Source: Lasiosphaeris hirsuta
Lineage: Eukaryota; Ascomycota; Sordariomycetes; Sordariales; Lasiosphaeriaceae
Direction of reading: 5' to 3'
Assembly (NCBI GenBank): GCA_030549175.1
Contig: JAUKUA010000002.1
Span: 5,456,001-5,520,000, forward strand
Length of the DNA: 64,000 bases
The position numbers and the translations under genes were made by a program. Below the pieces are notes generated by a model. It was not told where the DNA came from, made no database searches, and saw only the letters and a program-made list of their open reading frames with translations. This document shows, one piece after another, positions 10,180-20,369 of the stretch (position 1 is the first letter of the stretch; every line of letters starts with the position of its first letter).

Positions 10180-11520
10180 CCCAGGCAAGCGGTTCTTATA
10201 TTAACAGGGATCATCTACCTCACGGTACTTAACAGCAGGCCAAACTTCTATATAAATACAGGAACTTATAAGTCTTTCGACCTACCACCCTGTCATCTGG
10301 CCACCAGAGGCTAACACATCCTGCATCCGCACTAACACAGAATCTACCAAGCGATTGATAGTCAATTGCGGAATTCTCGCTCAGCCAGCCTTGATCAATT
10401 GCTTGAATTCTTCAGGACCCGATAGTATTCGCCCCGTACGAATATACTGCTTAGTATTACGCCAGCAGTTCTCAATTGGTAACAAATATGGCGAGCCTGG
10501 TATACTAAAATAGTGCTTCAAATGGTGTGTTTCTTTCCAAATCTTGACGATGTTCCGCGGATTTTGTCCTGTTCCATACCCCGAATCGCCATCTTCCTCC
10601 AGAATAAAATCCTGGCCTGATATAAGCCATGGGTTGACCATTTTCTCCAGGATCTCATCGCGATAAACCTGTAAGCTCATCTTTCCGTTGGTATTTGACG
10701 GAACCTGGTAGAAAAACAATTCGGATTTAAAATCCCATCCAACAGCAGTCCAGACATGAAAGCGATAAAGTCCAGCATCAGTTTTAGAGTCATCTCGACT
10801 CGATACGAGATACAATCTGGACAATAGCGCTCGCCCGGTTTTCGAATGATGCGGATTTTGCCTTCTGGGCTAACGGAAAAATGGCATTCATCTGACCAAC
10901 GGATATCGTACCAATTCTCTAGATTTGGGCGACATTAGAGGGCGACTTTGGCGTCGTGAACCCGAGTTTTGGCGGAAGAAGTGGAAACCCAGCCTTTCTA
11001 GCAGGCGATACATTTTCGATATTGAAGCGTACCCATCGCGTACGCGATCGTTTGGACAGATGCTTAAATATTGACCAGCTTGGCAAGGCCCTGCCAGGTT
11101 AAAACTGCGCGCCTGGAAGCCATAGTGCCAGATGATTGCTTCCATTTTATCTAAATCTTCGAGCCAAGATAATAGACTTCCGGCCTCGGGTTTCTACCAA
11201 AGGACGCCGTCGATCTAGGCCATCGTGCAAGATCTGCCAGCCACGCGTCTTACTAAAGCCGAATTCGCGGAATAGATCGGCCTTAAAAAAGGGAATGTGG
11301 TGGCTTTCGAGAAAGTGAGCTGTGCCAATAAGGTGTGCTTTTGCCGGTGTGGTATGGTGCGGTGGCATCTTGATTGTGTCGTGTTGGGAGGAAGTTGGAA
11401 CGTTGGAGGGTCTGGGAGCCGAAATCTGTTGGTGGCGTGTTAGCTATTGCTAGCGCGTGGTAACAGGCCACCTCGCCACCAATTTGCGGTTCCTATCAAT
11501 ATAAGAACCGCTTGCGTGCC
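10180..11520 (-). mobile_element. Dead Tc1/mariner-type DNA transposon with TIRs and TA duplication
   Basis: An 18-bp perfect inverted repeat, GCAAGCGGTTCTTATATT at 10185-10202 and its complement at 11498-11515, bounds a transposase relic. Extending outward by about five imperfect bases on each side reaches TA dinucleotides (10178-10179 and 11521-11522), the target duplication expected for this superfamily. Total length about 1.34 kb, normal for a mariner element. Confidence 0.8.
10381..11368 (-). pseudogene. Tc1/mariner transposase, frameshifted
   Basis: Transposase relic read right to left. An N-terminal HTH-like stretch (MPPHHTTPAKAHLIG..., FGFSKTRGWQILHDG) lies in one frame. A middle part with YDIRWSDECHFSVSPEGKIR, typical of fungal Tc1 DDE enzymes, lies in another (about 10815-10920). 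The C-terminal half (WTAVGWDFKSELF, FILEEDGDSGYGTG, YLLPIENCWRNTKQYIR) starts near 10800. At least two frame changes separate these pieces, so no functional enzyme can be made. The second catalytic aspartate region (EEDGDSG) and the terminal ENCWR motif are recognisable. The relic lies within the TIRs of the element. Confidence 0.8.
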
Positions 11521-12257
11521 TATAGAGCATAAGGCGATGAAGAGAGAAGAAATGGCATGTAGCCCTGGTGCCCATTTTGACTTGAAGCTGCCAAAGATCC
11601 GGCGATCTCCGGGTTTGGGCTTGGGTTGTAGTACGGGAGATGGGGGTGGTGGCCAGGCAGCGACAAGATTCGAGCCGCTGGACGATATCGGGGGGTGATG
11701 GGTTGATGGATATGGCGTCCAACTTGAATCTGTCACTGGGCATCGTGTCCCCGGCCGGTCACGGCGCACCGCCCATGTTCCACGCCCACCCTCCTCCTCC
11801 ACCACCACCACCTGCGCCAACCACACCGACCACCCCAATCACCTTCGCGAACCTTTTACCACAGATATGCTGGCACGGCTAACCTTGGTGGCGCTGATCA
11901 TCTCTTTAGCCCTTGTCGGATTGCGAAGCTGAATCGCGACTAGAGTCTCGTTCTTGTGCTGCCGAGCGAGGAAAGGGGAGGACCCGACAGTGAATGAAAT
12001 AAACTGGGATAGGTTTTCCGCCTAGCCTAAGGCCAAGGAGAGGTCCAGAAGATCGAATGTGCCATTGCCGGTGAGCATTGGTCCGGTCGCGTGAAGCCCT
12101 TGGTGCCCTCCTCGTACAAAATCGCAGCCTTGAGGACGAACGCTCACGACTCCAAGAATCCCCAGCAACAGACAATCTCAGCTGGAGCGGGGGCTAAGAG
12201 ACGGTCAGCGCTTTCTCCCCACAAAACCAACCGGAAAATCCTAAATCGGCTTTCAAA
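11521..12257. other. Intergenic, no gene seen
   Basis: Upstream region of the modular membrane gene. It contains a pyrimidine/CCACC-rich patch near 11785-11825. Overlapping frames on both strands look accidental. Confidence 0.5.
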
Positions 12258-13342
12258 ATGTCTTTCTCCCTCACCCACCCCCTCGAGAGTCTTGTCAGCG
12301 CTCTTCTGGCAATCCCTCTCGCCCTCTCCGGCTTCGCGCATGAGATTCTCCCGACCACCGTATCAACTGCATTAGCCTTCCCTGACGATATTCTCCCGTG
12401 CTTTCCTCGCTACTTCGCCATGGCAAACACTCAGATCACCATATCCACTCAGGATGGCCTCAAGATCAACACGGATCACCCCTCCATCTGGAGCCCCATG
12501 ACGACCACTCGGGTCACCATCGTCGCCGTGGTCTTCATTCTCACCTGTCTCGGCGGGGGATACAACGGTATCTATCGACTTCCAACATTTGTTTGCTATT
12601 TCTGATCGTGTTTTAGGTATTGCGAATATCGTCTCCAAGGTGCCACTCATCTTGGAGCAGGTCCCTGCCATTCTCACCTTGGCGTTAGTCGCCGCCTTTG
12701 CGACGATATATCTCTTAGTTCCGGCACAAGTTACGACTAGGGTTGCCGTCTTCCTCGCTACCTTTCTCACCATCTCACCTCTAGGTAAGTTAATTGATTA
12801 ACTCGTCTCTTGAGATTTACTAATGTAAAGTACCAAAGTCTTGGAGAAGTTTCCGGCTATCTTAGAGAAGTTACCAGTGATTTTGGAGAAGTTGCCGGCG
12901 ATTTTGGAGAAGATGCCAACTATGTTAGAGAAGCTACCAACCATCATGGAGCAGGGCTCTACCATGCTTACCTGGGTACTAGCCGCCATCTTTGCGGTAA
13001 TATATCTTTTTGTTCTGGCACATACTACGACTAGGGTTATCGTCTTCCTCGCTACCTGTCTCGCCATCTCACCTCTAGGTAAGTTAATTAATTAATTAAC
13101 TCGTCTCTTGAGATTTACTAATGTAAAGTACCCAAGTCTTAGAGAAGTTGCCAGCGATCTTAGAGAAGCTCCCAGCGATCTTAGAGAAGCTGCCAACCAT
13201 CCTGGAGAAGGTGCCAGCCATCCTGGAGGAGATGAAGTCCATCATAGAAGTTTTGGTCCAACATTACATGCTTCCCCAGATCCTGATGATCATCACCCTC
13301 GTAACTCTCTGTCATTTCCTCAACCGATGGCAAGGTTTCTAA
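12258..13342 (+). CDS. Unrecognised membrane/coiled-coil protein with tandemly duplicated exons
   Basis: Four exons fit one frame: 12258-12567, 12617-12784, 12839-13078 and 13137-13342, giving 307 aa. Introns are 49, 54 and 58 bp; introns 2 and 3 are near-identical copies (GTAAGTTAATT..., branch TTACTAAT, AAG acceptor), and all three interrupt the codon at the same phase. The N-terminus has a hydrophobic segment (VSALLAIPLALSGFA) and a second near VTIVAVVFILTCLGG. Exons 2 and 3 each end in a homologous hydrophobic block (AFATIYLLV...FLATFLTISPLG and IFAVIYLFV...FLATCLAISPLG). Exons 3 and 4 start with repeats of LEKLPAI, an 18-bp-phased amphipathic unit. Exon 4 ends in one more hydrophobic stretch (MLPQILMIITLVTLCHFL). 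No known family recognised; a multi-pass membrane location is inferred. The AAG acceptors are less usual than YAG, so exact junctions need transcript proof. Confidence 0.65.
12785..13136 (+). repeat. Duplicated exon-intron module
   Basis: Intron 2 (12785-12838) and intron 3 (13079-13136) share donor, branch and acceptor regions almost base for base, with a TTAA-type slippage difference (attgatta versus attaattaatta). The exon sequences on both sides are also similar. This is the footprint of a tandem duplication of one exon plus one intron. Confidence 0.75.
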
Positions 13343-15891
13343 GCTTGAGGATCAGACAATCCAGGGAGAGGCGGATGGGGGGTTTGCCCTAGCAGTAGGA
13401 ATTTCTGGGACCGGCCATACCATCGGGGCTGAACAATAACCATCGGTTCGAGCTTTCGCTTCCCCTTCCCCCTTTGTAGCAGCAATGAAACCACAATTCA
13501 GCCATTTTACCAGTTCCTCTTCCCGTGAAATTGCTTATTTCTTTTCATATCTTGAATCACGGCAGGGGATCAGGGAATCAGGCTTCCGACAGCCTCGCGT
13601 GGAAATCCCAATACCATTCCCAGGCTGCAAGGCCACAAGGGGGGTTATACAGAGCGCATTCCCAACCACCTCTCTCCTATAAATTCCGCCGTATCTGGCC
13701 TGGGTTCATTCCTCCCCCAACATCTCTCCTTCACGACAAATCCATGCACGCATAGCCACGGCGATGTTTTTCGCTGGGGGTTGCTTTCTTGGAGAGATTA
13801 TGTCCGGTGATCAGAATCTCTCTCTTGCGTTCCTCTATACGCGTATTTTGAGTACCGTACCAATCGTCACCCCCAGCCGTGAGCAAGCAAAATATTGACC
13901 AACGCCCTATAGGAATAGAAATCCCTACATGCCCAAGTCGGAACCGTGCCCACCCTGGCTGGACATTCGTATTGCAGAGCTGGAAAAAGAGCTTGAAATT
14001 GGCCTCGAAAAAAACTTGGGAACCTCAGGCTGGCCTACAAGCTCATCCTTGATATTTTGATTTCTTACGTCCCAATCGCCATCTCGCTTGTGACTTTGAA
14101 AAGGGCTTGGGAGAATACAATCGTTCCGTCGGAAAACTCGGTGACGTGGCTGCTTGGCAGAAGGCTATTGTCGGTGCCCTACAGGCCGCTGTTGCCACAA
14201 ATTGTATCCTTGGGATACAGCCCAAGTCCCCCCCCTGGGCGAGTCTCCCCCTGGATGAGCTCCCCCCCCCCCCCCCGGGCGAGATTGGCGAAGGTGGACA
14301 GGTTATTTGGGGCAATTTCAAGACTCCCAAAGAATACACAAGCCCAAATGAGGGCTCCATCATCCGACACAGCTGGCACAAGTCGGAGCTGATCAAAGCT
14401 CGTAGTTCGATCGAGATAATTAGGAAACTTTAGGCTCATCTAGGCTGGTACCGATCTGGCTAGAGAAAGTGCCCGGTGAGGCTATTGAGGTGGACATCAT
14501 AATGATGTAACCGATGTTCTATTGTAGATTTGAGCCGCACTTTCTTATTCGTGTCACCGCCAAGGTTACGTGCCACACGGTGCTGCAAAAATCGCTGTTT
14601 GCTTTTAGCATTGTTGGAACTGGTGTAACTGATAAGAGCGCGTGTACGGATAAGTCGGGAGGTAGCACTAGAGGGCCGAGCCAGACAGCCAAATGGGTGG
14701 GCCTGATGGAGACAAAACGAGACGCGAACCACCTCTCCCGGAGTAGCTTAAGGCGTAGTGATTTGTCCAAACTCCATTGTGCGCCCTTGGGCCTTGGGAA
14801 TTCCACGGCCCCAACACCACACAGCCACCCTCACCAATATCGGGCGTCGCCATCAGCATCACTGCCCGGGACGGCCTTGGCGACATGGCCGCTCTAGCCT
14901 AGGAAGACACAGTCCAGGAAGACGTAGTCTACTTTCTTTGCTGTGGCTCCTTCCCTCCCCCATTACGAAAGCAGCCTCTTGGTCTCTACAAAGGAAAGGG
15001 TAACCAAGTCCGTGCAGGAAGGACTTGGACGGAATGGCAAGAACACCTGAGGCAGCATGGCAGCATGGCAGCATGGCAGCATGGCAGGATACCAACTTGA
15101 AGGCCACAACCTCGTCCAATCTTCTGGCAATCAAAAGGCCAGCTTTCAGCTTCCCATCGGCGACTTTCTTTTGACGCACAGGTTGTGGTCATGAGTTTGA
15201 TTCTAGGTGACCTCAGCAGTATTGACATAAATACCCCATTCGCTAGCTAGATATATCCAGGTATGTCAACATATTTCGGAAGCGTGCTACATAACACCAG
15301 AAACTCCATCATTACACCAGAGCCAGCTCCATGCACATACAAACTGGGCATCTTACGTGGGGCCCAAGACGGCCAGCACTTTATACATATGCCAAGGTGT
15401 CACAGACCGACAAGACTGCCGACTTGTTTGCTCCCGCCTCAGGAAGAATAAGTACTGGCCAGCATGGCCAATCCATTTCCCCCGACTTGGACTTTCGAAG
15501 GTCTAGGTCACCGTTACGAAGGTGAACAGAACCACTGTGAGAGCTTTTCTGGACTTGACTGCCAGCTTTTCTGCTGATCCTGATAGAGACACAGCTGGGC
15601 AAAACACATCAAGGAATACGGGGTACAGTCCAGCTCGCCACGAAGCGAGCGACTCACGGCACCGACAACCAAGAGCATCGCCGAGGAGGACGGGCTTCGG
15701 TTGCTCAGACTCGTTGCCGGAACGCCCATCAACGAGCACCACCTCATACCACGGCCACGCCTGGCCCCTGGCCGGAACGAGGTTTCCGAACATCTACAAG
15801 TGCTGGTCGATATCACCCCTGCCACCTTGGTGGCGATACCGCGGGATGTTCAACTAATGATAGAAGTGAAACTGGACACAGAGCCGACACC
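13343..15891. other. Gene-poor stretch with short decayed frames
   Basis: No intact gene. A frame at about 13929-14430 carries protein-like text with frame changes (WLDIRIAELEKELEIG, then FEKGLGEYNRSVGKLGD and AAWQKAIVGALQAAVATN), possibly a small gene relic of unknown family. A run of 15 or so C lies at 14262-14276. An 8-bp tandem repeat is at about 15052-15086. Frames at 15514-15857 look accidental. Confidence 0.45.
15052..15086 (+). repeat. 8-bp tandem repeat (GCAGCATG), about 4-5 copies
   Basis: Consecutive ggcagcat units, visible directly. No coding role seen. Confidence 0.85.
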
Positions 15892-16716
15892 ATGGCTGGC
15901 TCCGGAGAGCGTAGGGTCCGGTTCGCCGACATCAGCGACCATAGCTCCTCCTCCTCCTCCTCCTCATCCTACTCCTCCTCTTACCCGTCCGACTATTACG
16001 ACAGCGGCAAGTTCGACAATTTCTGGGTCCGCATGTACCGACGCCAGTCCCTCAACCGCGACCCACCACCCGGGCGGTGGCACAGAAGGACCCGGTCCCC
16101 CACCCCAGCTCCCACCCCCGCTGCCGACTCCTCCTCCTCAACCGACCACGCACGGGGCCGACGTCAGAGCCGTGTCTGGGTCCACCCGACAGTAACCCGG
16201 TCCCAAACCCGTGTGCGGATCCGACTTCCCTCCCGCCCACGCTCCCCCTCGCCACCCCGCCAACCCCGGGGCCGGGGCCGCAGCCGCAGCCCTACCCCAC
16301 GCCCGCACACCAACACCCACCACCACCACCACCATCCCCACCACACCCGGCGCCCGTCCACCCCACCGCGTGCACCCACCCCCCTCCGCCGCCGGGCACC
16401 CACCCCAGCCCCGGCGTCTCGCCACCGGCACCGCCGCACACCAACCCCCGTGCGGCAGCGCATCTTCCCAGGCCCAGCGTTCTACCGGCAGGGCCGGCAC
16501 CTGGGGTACAGCCGGGGGATGCAGGGTGTGTGCTGCGTGGAGGCGGTGGGGCGGTACGCGGAGTGCGTGGAGATGGGGGTTGAGTTTGCGGAGCGGCTGC
16601 CGGCGTGTTGTGTCGCGGCGGTGGAGGATGTTGGGGAGGTGAGGGCGTGGGGGCGGCGAAGGAGTGGAAGGGGGAGGAGGGTGTATATCCAGACGACGTT
16701 GGGGAGGTGTTGTTAA
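15892..16716 (+). CDS. Hypothetical Arg/Ser/Pro-rich protein
   Basis: Single-exon frame of 274 aa with ATG in ACACCATGG context. The start MAGSGERRVRFADISDHS is followed by a run of 9 Ser and a Tyr/Ser stretch. A long basic, disordered centre follows with RSRSPTPRPH and six consecutive His. The C-terminal 75 residues are different in style, Cys- and Ala-containing and possibly folded: FYRQGRHLGYSRGMQGVCC, YAECVEMGVEFAERLPACC, then RRVYIQTTLGRCC. No family recognised. The style of the N-terminal part recalls the polyQ gene at 7.6 kb, but no direct similarity was established. Long frames in the other phases are GC-driven shadows. Confidence 0.6.
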   Translation: MAGSGERRVRFADISDHSSSSSSSSSYSSSYPSDYYDSGKFDNFWVRMYRRQSLNRDPPPGRWHRRTRSPTPAPTPAADSSSSTDHARGRRQSRVWVHPTVTRSQTRVRIRLPSRPRSPSPPRQPRGRGRSRSPTPRPHTNTHHHHHHPHHTRRPSTPPRAPTPLRRRAPTPAPASRHRHRRTPTPVRQRIFPGPAFYRQGRHLGYSRGMQGVCCVEAVGRYAECVEMGVEFAERLPACCVAAVEDVGEVRAWGRRRSGRGRRVYIQTTLGRCC

Positions 16717-17281
16717 CTGCGTGGCTTTGGTGGTAGGTGGTGGAATGAGGAGAGGTTAGGGAGTTGTGGTTGGTTGTGGATAAGGTGTCTGGACAGGCGT
16801 GGCTGTGCAACTTGGGGTGGCTAACTGGTCAGGTTGAAGGTTTTTCTTTACATGAGATTTATTACTAGGCTTTACATTGCGTTCACTTGGAAGTGGTTCT
16901 GACCATGTGTTATCTTGAAGGATATTCTGGCAACGGTAAAATAACAAGGACGCAGCATTGACGAACTCAACATACCCTTTCAAATTGCAACTTTTTGATT
17001 ACCTTGTGTGAAGTCTTTTTATCTAGTCAAAAAACAAACTTTCCAAATTTGAAAGCCTCAACAGGAACATACCATACGTGAATCAGGGCTAGTTAATGAA
17101 AAACTCGCGTGGACTTCCACTGGCAAACGTTATAACTTGCGTCGTCCGCTACCATCGTATGGCCATCCCCATCACGTTGGCTTATGATTTGAACCATCAA
17201 GGCCTTGCATCTTTGGCAAAAGCAAACGCTAGGGTCTCTTTGATACTCCAACTTCGTGTCCCCGCCACCCATTAGGGATAA
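16717..17281. other. Intergenic, no gene seen
   Basis: AT-richer than its left flank. A minus-strand frame at 17093-17317 has no recognised similarity. The boundary with the LYS9 relic lies near 17281. Confidence 0.45.
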
Positions 17282-18383
17282 ATGAATGTGGTATGGATAA
17301 TGCCTGGTATAGACCACCTATACACTGTCAAGGTCATTGGAAAAGTTCACGAAAAGGGAGGCCAAGTTCTCGAGTTCTACTCGTACTATGGTAGGCTTCC
17401 CACTCCCGAGGCTGCCAACAACCCGCTCAAGTTCAAGGTAACGTCAGACCCCCCTTTCGAACCTCTTACTCTCGTCTAACGCCTCCTGCCTACCTATCTT
17501 AGTTTTCGTAGTCTCCACGCGGTACCTTGCTCTCGCAGTACAACTTTGCTACCTTCTACGACAGAGGAGAGCTAGTCCGTATCCCGAACAAGGACCTTAT
17601 GGCTAAGTCTGTGCCGTACTTCGTCCTCGACGGATACTCCTTCCTCGAATACCTAAACAGAGACTCGACGCCCTTCCGCGAGTTCTGCAACGTTCCCGAA
17701 GCTCACACCGTCATTCGTGGATCCCTTCGATACAAAGGCAATCCTGCCCTGGTCAGAGCCCTCATTGGCCTTAGGTAGCTCGACTCCTCGGAGAGGCCCT
17801 AGCTCGTGGATAGCATCACCTGGGCTTAGATTCAGTAGCAAGTAACCGGAGCGGCCTCATCTTCCGAAGAGGATCTTGTTAAGAAAGTCAACGAGATATG
17901 TATATTTTCATCGTCCATAGAACGAGAGGAGATTCTGGCGGGCCGGCACTGGATAGGCCTCTTCTCCAGTAAGCAAACTACCGTCCATGGAAATCTACTG
18001 GATACACTAGCTTTCAGCCTAGCGAGCGCGACTTGGTGATACTACAGTACAAATTTGTGGTAAAGTGGAAGGACGGCTCAGAAGTAAGTACCGCCTACTT
18101 TATCAGGCCCATACCCTATTCTAGCCGTGGCTAACTCTCGAGATAAGAAACCATCACATCTACCCTTGAGCTATTTGGTAATCCTAATGGCTATTCTAGC
18201 ATGTCGAAGGCAGTCGGAATCACTTACGGAATCGCTACCCAAATGCTCCTCGACGGCTTTGAGCCGCTGAACCAGCCGGGCGTCTTGGCTCCGTACACGA
18301 AGGAGATCTACGACCCTCTCCGCACTCAAGTTAAAGCCGAGGGTATTAAGTTGGTAGAAAAGGTCGTTAAGAAGGCCCCTTGA
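17282..18383 (+). pseudogene. LYS9: Saccharopine reductase (LYS9), decayed 3' part
   Basis: LYS9 is saccharopine dehydrogenase (NADP+, L-glutamate-forming), the penultimate step of fungal lysine synthesis. The relic matches the C-terminal two thirds: MPGIDHLYTVKVIGKVHEKG, FYSYYGRLPTPEAANNPL, then after an intron SPRGTLLSQYN, VRIPNKDLMAKSVPYFVLDG, NRDSTPFREFCNVPEAHTVI, AASSSEEDLVKKVNE, AGRHWIGLFSS, and SMSKAVGITYGIATQMLLDG to VEKVVKKAP and TGA at 18383. Introns survive (about 17438-17502 and about 18083-18148), so it is a DNA-level copy, not a retrocopy. The expected FSWSP has TAG in place of Trp (near 17510), and more TAG/TAA codons lie between 17776 and 17835. The 5' part is absent. The functional gene must lie elsewhere. 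Confidence 0.8.
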
Positions 18384-18920
18384 AGGTCACGTAAGGAGTG
18401 GAGGAGAGAAAGTTCTCCGTAAAGCATAGATGTTATGCAACGGGGGCTGATCCTGCCAGGGTTAAGGCTTAGGACCGAGTCGGACGTAAGGAAGGTTAGA
18501 TAAAAAAATAATTTTCTTCGGCCTCAAAGCTCTCGACGTTCTGTTTCATTAGGAGAATTACGGCCGTTTCTTCTGTGACCCCTTTACATTGAAAATTTAG
18601 ATTTTTATATGGAATATGCCGTGTTTTCGATAACCGCTTTGACATTACCTATGTTAGTAACATGATTAGTGGCTTGGCTTGCACACGCCGGTTTTTGGTG
18701 TTTCTCTGTGTCTGACCCGTTTGTTAGCAGGGGCTCCCCATGACAAACGCTCAGACCCCCACGTTATTAGTAACTGTTTGTATGCTAACTAAACAACCAA
18801 AGCGGGGTACCTGACCTCTCTCTGAGCGCTACTAAGCTATGATGTTGTAGTATAGTATGGTATATAGCGTGAGCCCGCGCCCTGACTGACGGAAGCGTCG
18901 CCTATCTTAGAACAAGAACC
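18384..18920. other. Junction between LYS9 relic and copia relic
   Basis: No frame of note. A 5' LTR was looked for here by comparison with 23.05-23.34 kb and none was found. Confidence 0.4.
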
Positions 18921-19219
18921 CCGCCAGCTCCCTCCGCTAGTTATCCGTGCTGCCGCTCTGCCCCACACAAGAGCCCTTACCTAGCCACGCCGACGACTGG
19001 GAGTCCTGGAACCTACAGTTCTAAGCCCAAGCCGTAGCCGGAGGTATCTGGAGCCAAATCCAAGGCCTTACGCCTTTTCTCCACGAGCCAAAGGCTCCGG
19101 ATCCTACGTATCACAAGCACAAGACCCCCAGCCAGTTAACTACCACAGCTAGGGGTAGTACAGAGTCTGTAGTCGGCGACGATAAGCCTGGCCCAGCCAG
19201 TCGGCCTATCACAATAGCC

Positions 19220-20212
19220 GACTTAACCACTGATAGATTCCGAACCTACCAGATGGAATGGACGATTTATTAGGCCAGCGATAAGAAGTATACCCAACAG
19301 GTCAAACGAGTTGAACGGCTGAAACAATGGATCCTCAAGACTACCAGTCTACATTACCAGCTCACTTCGTGTGACCCTATCCAGTCAGTTACACAGTGGT
19401 ATTCAGCCTTGAAGATCCAGGTTGGAATAAGTGACGAAAAAGCTCTTCACGACGCACGAGAAGCCTACCGACTAGTAGTCAAGCCACTCACCAGAGCCCC
19501 AAAGAACCTAATTAAGTGGTCTGAGGCCTGGGAACAAGCTGTATCTACAGCCCAACGAAAGGGGGTGCCAGAGGCCCTCACAATCAGAACCTAGCTATAC
19601 GATTTTCTGGATGCCGTGAAGCCAATTTTAGGCCACTGGATTACATCCTACAAAATGCACAAAGCAACACAGTTAACCCTTACCTACCGTGAGATGGCCA
19701 ACGACTTCAGGGAGGAGGTGAGGCAAGATACGAAGGCCCGTAATCCTACAAGCCACCGGATTATAAAAGGCTCGTTCAGCCCCTCCTTTGCCGGCACAAA
19801 AGGTGCTAAAGAGGCCTATCCGGGGGACGCTCTGGATAGCGAAGACGGCTCCGGTATGGAAGGGGGGGGAGTAAAATAATGGCCGAAAAAGACGACAGGG
19901 CGGCTCTAGTAGAGGCGAAAGACCTAAAAAGAGACTAGATACGGCCTCGGGCACAGCCAAGAACACCACTTCAGAGGGCGAAAGACCTAAAAAAAGGGCC
20001 AAGGAAGGCCTTAGGCACAGCCACAACCACATGCCCTTGTTACATCCAGTTCCACCGTCTAGTAAGATGCTTTTATGCCTTTCCAGAACCAGCCCCTGAT
20101 GGCTTTATGGAAAGAGAGAATATTCGGATCAAGGCCAACGAGGCTCTGTTAGATCCAGAACTTCAAGAAGAACTCGAAAGGCTGAAGCACCAAAAAGGGG
20201 AGTCACAAAGCT
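19220..20212 (+). pseudogene. copia gag, interrupted
   Basis: Relic of the gag polypeptide. Readable parts: LTTDRFRTYQMEWTIY, KRVERLKQWILKTTSLHYQL, DPIQSVTQWYSALKIQVGIS, LTYREMANDFREEVRQ. Stops occur at WTIY-stop (TAG), at 19592-19594 and later; a Gln/Trp-to-TAG pattern is seen. The 3' end (FPEPAPDGFMERENIRIKAN ... KGESQS) ends in TGA at 20212-20214. Capsid function is lost. Confidence 0.7.
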
Positions 20213-20369
20213 GACTATGCCAAAGAATAGGTCGTTACCCTAGAAGCTTTCTTATTATAAAGACAGCCTTCTCTACAGTTGAGTATCCATTGAAAAAAAC
20301 TCCGCAATTCTAAACTTTAGAACCACTATACATATCTTTAACCAAAGAAACAGATTTAACAACTTCAAA

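Noticed and set aside
12591..13144. CRISPR-like or satellite array around the LEKLPAI repeats
   Set aside because: The repeats are in-frame coding units with spliceable introns between them; the organism is a eukaryote.
18400..18930. Possible 5' LTR of the copia relic
   Set aside because: Compared by eye with 23.05-23.34 kb; no shared sequence and no TG...CA boundaries.
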